Below are positions 7,151-13,025 of a DNA stretch of 13,025 bases, piece by piece; position 1 is the first letter of the stretch, and each line of letters opens with the position of its first letter. Made by a program: the position numbers and the translations under genes. Source of the DNA: Rubritepida sp. (GTDB lineage Bacteria > Pseudomonadota > Alphaproteobacteria > Acetobacterales > Acetobacteraceae); the NCBI GenBank assembly GCA_014376425.1, contig JACMRO010000056.1:1-13025 (forward strand), in the 5' to 3' direction. The notes under the pieces were generated by a model, which searched no databases, was not told where the DNA came from, and saw only the letters and a program-made list of their open reading frames with translations.

Positions 7151-8466
7151 CACCGGAAGGCCCGGCGCAGCTCCGTCCATTTGGTGCCGGCGGCGCGCAT
7201 CGCGGCCTCGGGTTCGGCCCGCCCCAGGCACACCGTCTGCCAGGCCTGGTTGGACGTTTCGACCCATTCGCCGAACCAGGGGGAGATGGTGTCCTTCTTC
7301 CGCGCCAGCCCGGCCTGCTGCGCCACCACCGCGCCGCCACCGGCCCAGCGGTCCCAGAAGCGCACCACGTCGGGGTCCTGCGCCAGCGGCAGGGCACAGG
7401 AGGGCAGGCCCATATCGGTCAGCAGCAGCTTCTGCATCGAGTAGTTGCCCGAGGTGTCGCGGCCGCCGAAGAATTCCATGAAGCGCAAGGTCCGTTCGCG
7501 CCGCGCGCGGTCCGCCTTGGCGCCCGGCGTCATGCCGTAGAAACGAATCCAGCCGCAGGTATCGTGAGTGCCATTGGGGCCACCCTTGGGCATCAGCGCC
7601 AGGCGGATCTTGCCCGCGGCGGAGGATTGCGCCGGGTCGTTCAGCGCGCGGATGCGGTAGGTGGGCACGATGGCGAAGGCATGCGCACCGCTGCCAAAGG
7701 CACGCAACCCGTTGATCTCGCCCGTTTCCACCGCGCCGGGGGAGAGGATGCGATGGGTGTGGATGGCCTCACGCAGGAAACGTGCGGCGCGCACCGCGCC
7801 ACGCGCCGGGTCGGCCATCACCGAGGCACCGGCGTCATCGACGAATCGGCCGCCGAAGGAGAAGGTCAGCGCCGAGACGAATTCGATGAGCCAGGTATCG
7901 GCGGCCAGCGACAGCAGCAACGGGAATTCGGCGATGCCCTGCGCCTTCATCCGCAGCGACTGCTCCACCACCTCCTCCCACGTCGTGGGCGGGGTGGTGA
8001 TGCCGGCGCGGGCCAGCATGTCGGTGTTGACCATGAACGACATGTGGTCGCCGTAATAGGACAGGCCATACTGCTTGCCGTTATAGACCATCGACTGGGT
8101 GCAGTACTGCGCCGCCTCGGCGTTATAGCGCATCAGCGCCGGCACGTCGGAGATGTCGGCCAGCCACCCGGCCTCGGCGAATTCGGGCAGCCAGGCATCG
8201 GAAATCCAGGACACGTCGATCGGCGCATTGGCGACGAGGCGGGTGACCAGGGCGGTGCGATACTGGGCGAAGGGAAAGTTCTCGTAATTGACGGCGATGC
8301 CGGTGGCGGCCTGGAAGGCGGTGATCTGCGCCCGCACCTGGTCCACGGCCGCGGACCAGCCGATGAAATTCACCGCATTCGCCGGCTGGCTCTGGGCCAG
8401 CGGGCTGGCAAGCAGCCCGGCGGCGACAAGGCCGCGGCGGCCCAGGGTGGAATCGAGCAGTGTCAT
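7150..8466 (-). CDS. Extracellular (periplasmic) solute-binding protein, family 1
   Basis: This is the substrate receptor of the importer, delivering the solute to the two permeases. The protein has 438 aa, normal for the MalE/UgpB-type family. Residues 1-31 form a signal peptide: Arg10-Arg11 in STLGRRGLVAAGLLA, a short hydrophobic core, then SPLAQSQPANA as the cleavage area; the twin arginine makes Tat export possible, although the motif is not perfect. The mature part has the family-1 pattern, including FPFAQYRTALVTRL, PIDVSWISDAWLPEFAEAGW, MVYNGKQYGLSYYGD, NTDMLARAGI and PPTTWEEVVEQ. The start has a GGAG ribosome site with spacing 7. It begins 22 bp after hflX and overlaps the next gene by one base. 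The ligand is unknown; sugars or related polyols are the family norm. Confidence 0.93.
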   Translation of the reverse strand: MTLLDSTLGRRGLVAAGLLASPLAQSQPANAVNFIGWSAAVDQVRAQITAFQAATGIAVNYENFPFAQYRTALVTRLVANAPIDVSWISDAWLPEFAEAGWLADISDVPALMRYNAEAAQYCTQSMVYNGKQYGLSYYGDHMSFMVNTDMLARAGITTPPTTWEEVVEQSLRMKAQGIAEFPLLLSLAADTWLIEFVSALTFSFGGRFVDDAGASVMADPARGAVRAARFLREAIHTHRILSPGAVETGEINGLRAFGSGAHAFAIVPTYRIRALNDPAQSSAAGKIRLALMPKGGPNGTHDTCGWIRFYGMTPGAKADRARRERTLRFMEFFGGRDTSGNYSMQKLLLTDMGLPSCALPLAQDPDVVRFWDRWAGGGAVVAQQAGLARKKDTISPWFGEWVETSNQAWQTVCLGRAEPEAAMRAAGTKWTELRRAFR

Positions 8467-8473
8467 GCTGGGG

Positions 8474-8477
8474 CTCC
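8474..8477 (-). promoter_or_regulatory. Ribosome binding site of the solute-binding protein gene
   Basis: GGAG on the minus strand, 7 nt before the ATG at 8466, sits inside the 22-bp gap after hflX. The gap is too short to hold a full promoter, so any promoter for the transporter cassette must lie inside or upstream of hflX. Confidence 0.6.
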
Positions 8478-8488
8478 GACTATTGTGT

Positions 8489-9847
8489 TTAGCTTGTCGG
8501 CACGTCGTGGGGATGTCCAGCCAGGCTGCGCCGAAGCCGCGCGATGGCGCCGGGCAAGCCGCGCACCGTCAGCACCCTGCCCGTCTCGTCATGGCTTTCC
8601 GACAACACGCGGGCATTCTCATACACCTCGCCGATCAGCGCCTGTTTCGCATAGGGCAGCACCAGCACATCCTCGACCATCGACGCCTCGAAGAAGGCGA
8701 TGATGGTCTCGCGCAGCGCCGCCACATCCGCCGTATCGTGGGCCGAGAGCATAATGGCATCGGGATGCGCCGCCCGCAGCGCGGCGCGCCCTGCAGCGTC
8801 CACCCGGTCCAGCTTGTTCAGCACCAGGCGCGACGGCACGGCGTCGGCGCCGATCTCGCGCAACACGTCGCGGCTCACCTCCAGCTGCGCCTCCCAGGTC
8901 GGGTCGGACGCATCTACGACGTAGAGCAGCAGCGATGCCTCCAACGCCTCCTTCAGGGTCGAGCGAAAGGACGCCACCAGGTCGTGCGGCAACTGCTTGA
9001 TGAAGCCCACGGTGTCGGACACCAGCACCCGTGGCCGGGTTTCCGGCTGCAGGGTGCGCACGGTCGTGTCCAGCGTCGCGAACAGCTTATCCTCGACCAG
9101 CACCTCGCTGCCGGTCAGCGCCCGCATCAGCGAGGACTTGCCGGCATTGGTGTAGCCGACGAGCGCGACGCGCAGCTGGTCCCGCCGTCCGCTGCGGCGC
9201 TGGTCGCTGTCGCGCTGCACCGCTTCCAATTGCGTCTTCAGCTCGGAAATCCGGTCGCGGATCTTGCGGCGGTCGAGGTCGAGCGTCGTCTCGCCCGCGC
9301 CTGGCCCCTGCTGACGGCCGCCGCCGCCACCGGTTTCGCGCAGCCGCGGCGCCACGTATTTCAGCCGCGCCATCTCGACCTGCAGCTTGGCCTCGCGGGT
9401 GTTGGCGTGGCGGTGAAAGATTTCGACGATGACGCCGGTGCGGTCGAGCACCTGTGCGCCAGTCGCACGCTCCAGGTTGCGGATCTGGCTGGGCGAGAGC
9501 TCGTGGTCGACGATGACGAATTCGGGCCGGCCGACGGGCGGTGGCGGGGCGGGTTCGGCGGCACCGGCGAAGCGATCGCGGGCCTTGGAGCGCGGCGGCG
9601 GCGCCATCGAACCAACCTCGCCGCTACCCCCGGTCAGCGCCGCCAGCTCGGCCAGCTTGCCGCTGCCCAGCAGCAGCCCGGCACCGGTCCCGTCACGCCG
9701 CTGCGACACCTCGCCCGCGACCTCGTAGCCCAGGGTCTTCACCAGCCGCGCCAGTTCCTCAAGGCTGGCGGCGTGCGCCACATCGTCCACTTCAGGGGTC
9801 TGGATGCCAACGAGGATGGCACGGGGGGTGGCGGGTGCGGTTTGCAT
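8489..9847 (-). CDS. hflX: GTPase HflX
   Basis: HflX is a ribosome-binding GTPase that splits stalled or heat-damaged 70S ribosomes. The 452-aa protein has the HflX N-terminal domain (LLLGSGKLAEL near 58-68; ELSPSQIRNLERATG 116-130), a helical region starting with GETTLDLDRRKIRDRI (185-200), and the G domain: G1 GYTNAGKSS (231-239), FATLDTT (256-262), G3 DTVGF (278-282), G4 NKLD (344-347) and SAHD (368-371). Residues about 72-107 are an extra Pro/Ala-rich stretch inside the N-terminal domain. The frame stays open upstream to 10543, but family homology starts near MQTAPATPRAILVG, so I chose ATG 9847, although it lacks a clear Shine-Dalgarno site. hfq, often next to hflX in proteobacteria, is absent. 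The transporter cassette follows after 22 bp. Confidence 0.95.
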   Translation of the reverse strand: MQTAPATPRAILVGIQTPEVDDVAHAASLEELARLVKTLGYEVAGEVSQRRDGTGAGLLLGSGKLAELAALTGGSGEVGSMAPPPRSKARDRFAGAAEPAPPPPVGRPEFVIVDHELSPSQIRNLERATGAQVLDRTGVIVEIFHRHANTREAKLQVEMARLKYVAPRLRETGGGGGRQQGPGAGETTLDLDRRKIRDRISELKTQLEAVQRDSDQRRSGRRDQLRVALVGYTNAGKSSLMRALTGSEVLVEDKLFATLDTTVRTLQPETRPRVLVSDTVGFIKQLPHDLVASFRSTLKEALEASLLLYVVDASDPTWEAQLEVSRDVLREIGADAVPSRLVLNKLDRVDAAGRAALRAAHPDAIMLSAHDTADVAALRETIIAFFEASMVEDVLVLPYAKQALIGEVYENARVLSESHDETGRVLTVRGLPGAIARLRRSLAGHPHDVPTS

Positions 9848-10051
9848 GTCCGCGACGATAGCATGGTTCGGGGGGCTGCCTGACACTCCCATGGGCCTTG
9901 TTGAGGGCGGTACAGGCTGTGCTTGTCGGCGTGCCGACCGACCTGACGCCGGTGAGCGTGAAAAACCATCTCCGGCGTATCGGCGCGCGCGCCGGCGCAG
10001 CCGTTGAAGCTGGGCATGTCCGGGTAGCGTTCCGATTGCGCTGCTTGGCAA

Positions 10052-10276
10052 TAATGTGGCGCCCAAGCCGAAGGTGTGAATGAAGTTGCGGGTGCCGGAT
10101 GTGGTCGGCGCGCCAACCAGCAGCCGCAACCAGGGCCCGATGTTGATCAGGTCACCCGGCAGCACCGCCTGGCCAGCGACGAATACGGTGTCGAGGAAGG
10201 GCACCGCGGGCTTGCCGTTACTACCCACGCCGATGGGGTGCGCATCCAGCAGCTGCTGCTTGGCGTCTGGGTCTAG
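10052..10276 (-). pseudogene. Protein-like relic of unknown origin, in frame with hflX
   Basis: About 75 codons read as an ordered protein with host-like codon use: LDPDAKQQLLDAHPIGVGSN at one end, then KPAVPFLDTVFVAGQAVLPG and DLINIGPWLRLLVGAP. No start codon or ribosome site was found, and the coherent part fades below about 10050, where the frame becomes arginine-rich noise. The 'G-x-L-x-PGD-x-I-x-x-G' pattern faintly recalls the C-terminal part of fumarylacetoacetate-hydrolase/hydratase-fold proteins, but I would not name it on that. It abuts the transposase-like fragment at 10302, which suggests a gene whose 5' part was lost when an insertion sequence entered and decayed. It could also be a fortuitous open frame. 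Confidence 0.35.
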
Positions 10277-10301
10277 GTGTATGGTCCTGGAATGATGGAC
10301 A

Positions 10302-10370
10302 CGGCTTGAACTTGAAGACTTCGGGCGTTGTCGTCCAGGCGTGACAGACGGTTTGTGGTGAGGGACGGCC
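10302..10370 (-). mobile_element. Remnant of an IS481-family transposase C-terminus
   Basis: On the minus strand the translation GRPSP followed by QTVCHAWTTTPEVFKFKP matches the pattern of the extreme C-terminus of IS481-type transposases (TP-x-Q-x-ICxAWTxxPxxFKxNP, usually followed by HHxxGLNT). Only about 23 codons remain. The expected HH-GLNT tail is replaced by CPSFQDHTP, and nothing upstream resembles the DDE catalytic core. It is therefore a decayed end fragment, not an active element. The family is recalled from memory and was not confirmed by search; terminal inverted repeats were not identified. Confidence 0.55.
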
Positions 10371-10665
10371 TTCAAAGCCCAGAACCGCCGCCGATGCTGC
10401 TGCCGCGCCACAGGTGGTCGCCCAGGCCATACCAGCTGGTCACGCAAAGCCCGACCCGAACGCCGCCAACCCGCCATCGCACCTCCCCCTACTGCCACGG
10501 TATTGCGACGGTCGATCAAATCCACCGTGCCCAGGATCCCCACAATTCTGCTTCATTGCCTGCACGATGCCAGCCAACCACTTCGCGGCGCGCAAGTCCA
10601 AAATCCAAGAACGGCATGATAGGTTTTCATCAGCCTCAACCCGCCCTAGCCTAAATCCATCAGAC

Positions 10666-10670
10666 GAGGA
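10666..10670 (+). promoter_or_regulatory. Ribosome binding site of the hydantoinase/oxoprolinase gene
   Basis: GAGGA lies 9 nt before the GTG at 10680. It supports GTG as the start, directly followed by the conserved FDIGGTFTDF motif. Confidence 0.6.
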
Positions 10671-10679
10671 CTTAAGCGC

Positions 10680-13025
10680 GTGACGGCACATCGCTTCCGC
10701 ATTGGCTTCGACATCGGCGGCACCTTTACAGATTTCATTCTGGCCGACGCGCAAACTGGCCAAATTCGGCTGCACAAATGCCTGACCACCCCCGCCGATC
10801 CGTCGATCGGAGCCCTGGAGGGGCTGGCGGAGATCACCGAGGCGGCCGGCATCACGCTGTCTTCGGTGGGCGAAATCCTGAACGGCACCACGCTGGTGAC
10901 CAACGCGATCATCGAGCGCAACGGAGCGTCGCTCGGCCTGATCACAACGCGCGGATTTCGGGACCTGCTGGAGATGGGCACCGAGCAGCGATACGACATC
11001 TACGACCTGTTTCTGCAATATCCAAAGCCCCTGGTGCCGCGCCGGTATCGGCTGGAGGTCAGCGAAAGGATGGACCGCGACGGGCGCGTCGTGACGCCGC
11101 TGGATGCGGCACAGGTGGAAGCCGCGGCCGAAACTCTGCGCGATGCCGGGGTACAGGCGGCGGCGATCTGCTTCCTGCACGGCTACCGCAACTCCGCGCA
11201 TGAACGGGCGGCGGCGGCGATCGTGGCGCGCGTGGCGCCCGGGCTTGCGGTTTCCGTCTCCTGCGATGTGGTCGCCGAACTGTGGGAGTATCAGCGCTGC
11301 GTCACGACCTGCGCCAATGCCTACGTGCAACCGCTGATGGACCGATATGTGACGCGGTTGGAACACGAGTTGTGGGCACGTGGCTTTCGTGGCGCGCTGC
11401 GCTTGATGCATTCCGCGGGCGGGTTGGTCAGCCCGGCGACGGCACGCGCTTTCCCGATCCGGTTGCTGGAATCCGGCCCGGCTGGCGGCGCGCTGGCAAC
11501 TGCACTGTTCGGCGCGCGGGCTGGCTACAAGGATGTCATTTCCTTCGACATGGGTGGCACCACCGCCAAGGCCTGCCTGATCGAGAACGGGCGGGCCTCG
11601 ATCGCGCCGATGATGGAAGCCGGGCGCGTGCACCGCTTCAAGAAGGGCTCGGGCCTGCCGATCAAGGCCCCGGTGATCGACATGATCGAGATCGGCGCCG
11701 GCGGTGGCTCGATTGCCGTGATCGACGAGGTTGGGCTGCTGCGCGTCGGGCCGAAAAGCGCCGGCGCCGATCCTGGCCCGGCCTGTTACGGCCGTGGCGG
11801 CACGCAGCCGACAGTGACCGACGCGAACCTCGTGCTGGGCTGGTATGATCCCGGCTTCTTCCTCGGCGGACGGATGACGTTGGATGCAGCGGCGGCGGAA
11901 CGCGCGGTGGCGGGCGTCGGCGCGCAGATCGGCCTCAGCGCGCTCGACGCCGCCTGGGGCATTGCCAAGGTGGTGACCGAGAGCATGGCCGCAGCCGCGC
12001 GCGTTCACATGGTGGAGAAGGGCCGCGACCCGCGGCGTTACGCGATGGTGGGGTTCGGCGGCGCTGGTCCGGCCTATGCCGCGATGGTGGCGCGCGCGCT
12101 TGGCGTGGCGGAGGTGATTGTGCCTCCGGCCTCAGGCGCTGCCTCGGCGCTGGGCTTCCTGGTGGCGCCGCTGTCGTTCGACCAGGTGCGGTCGATGCCC
12201 GTGCGGCTGGATGCCGGCTTCGATGCGGCGGCAGTGAATGCACTTCTGTCCGCATTGGAGGCCGAGGGCCGTGCGATGTTGGCCGAAGCGGGCGTGCCGG
12301 ATGAGGATGTGACGGTGGAGCGCCAGGCCGATATGCGCTTGGTTGGCCAAATCCACGAAATCGCCGTGCCACTTCCCGAAGGCACGATCGGCGATGCCAG
12401 TCTGGCCGCCATCCACGACGCCTTCACCCAGAGCTACACGCAGCGCTACACCGCGCTGCCGCCGAATGCGGCGGTGGAGGCGATCAGCTTCCGGCTGCGC
12501 GTCGCGGGGCGCGAGCCGCAACTGGCCCTGCGGCAGGCCGGCGCCGATGCCGCGGGCGGCGCCAAACAGAAGGGCACGCGCCGGTGTTTCTTCGGCGAAG
12601 GCTTCTTCGATGCCAGCGTCTGGGATCGCTATGCGCTGGAAGCCGGTGACCGCATCCCGGGCCCCGCCATCGTGGAGGAACGCGAAGCCACGACCGTCAT
12701 CCCCCCGGGCGACGTGCTAACGGTCGATGCCGTGGGTAATCTTCGCATCGCCGTCGCCAGCGCGCCGCTTGCGGATGCGATCGTGACGCCCTGCATGCCG
12801 ATCGAAACCGCAATGGCGCGGATCGAGGCGGACCCGATCGCGTTGGAGATCATGTGGGCGCGTCTGGTGAATGTGGTGGAGGAGATGTGGCTGACCGTCT
12901 GCCGCACCGCCTTCAGCCTCATCATTTCCGAGGCACAGGATTTTGCCTGTGAACTCCTCGACCCGACCGGCGAGACGCTGGCACATTCACCGCGTGCGAT
13001 GCCGGTGTTCAACCTGACCGTGCAA
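10680..13025 (+). CDS. Hydantoinase/5-oxoprolinase, HyuA-HyuB fusion (5' part; runs off the right edge)
   Basis: This family uses ATP to open cyclic amides (N-methylhydantoin, 5-oxoproline) or to carboxylate ketones; HyuA and HyuB are the two halves of the enzyme. 782 codons are present with no stop. The HyuA part contains the phosphate-binding FDIGGTFTDF (10-19), NGTTLVTNAI (68-77), ESGPAGG (264-270), FDMGGTTAK (289-297), GAGGGS (339-344), ADPGPACYGRGG (363-374) and FGGAGPAYAAM (459-469). After GPAIVEEREATTVIPPGD a short linker leads at about D718 into a HyuB-like N-terminus (DPIALEIMWARLVNVVEEMW, then SEAQDFACELLD), continuous in frame. Separate hyuA and hyuB genes are common in bacteria; single-chain forms exist, as in eukaryotic 5-oxoprolinase. 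The start is GTG with a GAGGA site. The true substrate is unknown. It diverges from hflX and the transporter cassette. Confidence 0.9.
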   Translation, partial: MTAHRFRIGFDIGGTFTDFILADAQTGQIRLHKCLTTPADPSIGALEGLAEITEAAGITLSSVGEILNGTTLVTNAIIERNGASLGLITTRGFRDLLEMGTEQRYDIYDLFLQYPKPLVPRRYRLEVSERMDRDGRVVTPLDAAQVEAAAETLRDAGVQAAAICFLHGYRNSAHERAAAAIVARVAPGLAVSVSCDVVAELWEYQRCVTTCANAYVQPLMDRYVTRLEHELWARGFRGALRLMHSAGGLVSPATARAFPIRLLESGPAGGALATALFGARAGYKDVISFDMGGTTAKACLIENGRASIAPMMEAGRVHRFKKGSGLPIKAPVIDMIEIGAGGGSIAVIDEVGLLRVGPKSAGADPGPACYGRGGTQPTVTDANLVLGWYDPGFFLGGRMTLDAAAAERAVAGVGAQIGLSALDAAWGIAKVVTESMAAAARVHMVEKGRDPRRYAMVGFGGAGPAYAAMVARALGVAEVIVPPASGAASALGFLVAPLSFDQVRSMPVRLDAGFDAAAVNALLSALEAEGRAMLAEAGVPDEDVTVERQADMRLVGQIHEIAVPLPEGTIGDASLAAIHDAFTQSYTQRYTALPPNAAVEAISFRLRVAGREPQLALRQAGADAAGGAKQKGTRRCFFGEGFFDASVWDRYALEAGDRIPGPAIVEEREATTVIPPGDVLTVDAVGNLRIAVASAPLADAIVTPCMPIETAMARIEADPIALEIMWARLVNVVEEMWLTVCRTAFSLIISEAQDFACELLDPTGETLAHSPRAMPVFNLTVQ

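Larger units (their letters stand above)
9848..10679. other. 832-bp gene-poor region with mobile-element and gene debris between hflX and the oxoprolinase gene
   Basis: No intact gene can be supported between the divergent hflX and hyuA-like starts. It contains two coding-like relics (listed separately) and, from about 10370 to 10660, sequence with no recognisable gene and visibly more A/T than the neighbours. The promoters of hflX (minus) and of the oxoprolinase gene (plus) should lie here, but I found no convincing -35/-10 pair for either. Confidence 0.6.

Noticed and set aside
7054..8703. Plus-strand 549-codon open frame opposite the binding-protein gene
   Set aside because: It is the antisense shadow of the solute-binding protein gene and neighbours, is His/Gly/Arg-rich and has no recognisable domain.
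9848..10543. HflX extended by 232 residues upstream
   Set aside because: The extension crosses debris and has no family similarity; HflX homology begins near the ATG at 9847. The coherent part was recorded separately as a relic.
10633..10661. Possible promoter TTTTCA - 17 bp - TAGCCT for the oxoprolinase gene
   Set aside because: The -10 match is poor and the position would put the start site almost on the ribosome site; not better than chance.
10440..12008. Minus-strand 522-codon open frame opposite the oxoprolinase gene
   Set aside because: Composition is Arg/His/Gln-rich, typical of antisense shadows in GC-rich DNA, and the plus-strand frame has clear HyuA motifs throughout.

Overview
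The window comes from a GC-rich bacterial chromosome. The RecF, DnaN and HflX sequences look alphaproteobacterial, possibly Rhodospirillales/Acetobacteraceae (Roseomonas-like). That placement rests on overall sequence style and gene content, not on a database search.

Layout, left to right. The 5' end of recF (340..1) and the complete dnaN (1641..514) are housekeeping replication genes on the minus strand; dnaA is not next to dnaN. A 324-bp spacer follows. Then comes a tightly packed minus-strand cassette (8466 down to 1966): a periplasmic solute-binding protein, two membrane permeases and an ATPase of the CUT1 (MalEFGK/UgpBAEC-like) ABC importer type, followed by a xanthine-dehydrogenase-family molybdenum subunit. 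Its gene junctions are 1-bp (TGATG), 4-bp (ATGA), 3-bp gap and 4-bp (GTGA), so it is very probably one coupled operon. The cassette starts only 22 bp after the stop of hflX, a ribosome-associated GTPase (9847..8489), so read-through from hflX is possible. The 832 bp upstream of hflX hold no intact gene but do carry debris: a short piece that looks like the C-terminus of an IS481-family transposase, and a roughly 75-codon protein-like stretch directly abutting it. On the plus strand a large N-hydantoinase/5-oxoprolinase gene begins at 10680 and runs off the right edge. Its HyuA region continues in frame into a HyuB N-terminus, so it is a HyuA-HyuB fusion.

Functionally, the importer would bring a small organic solute (sugar, polyol or related compound by family) into the cell. 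The co-translated molybdenum hydroxylase subunit may act on that solute or a product of it, but its usual FAD and [2Fe-2S] partners are not in the window. The oxoprolinase-like gene may belong to the same accessory metabolic island, but it is divergent and separated by hflX and the debris.

The most striking single observation is in the transporter ATPase. The catalytic Walker B glutamate, at the same number as E159 of E. coli MalK, is a glycine (codon GGG), while every other nucleotide-binding motif is intact. The protein normally forms a homodimer, so both ATP sites would be affected. No CRISPR array, tRNA or rRNA gene was seen.
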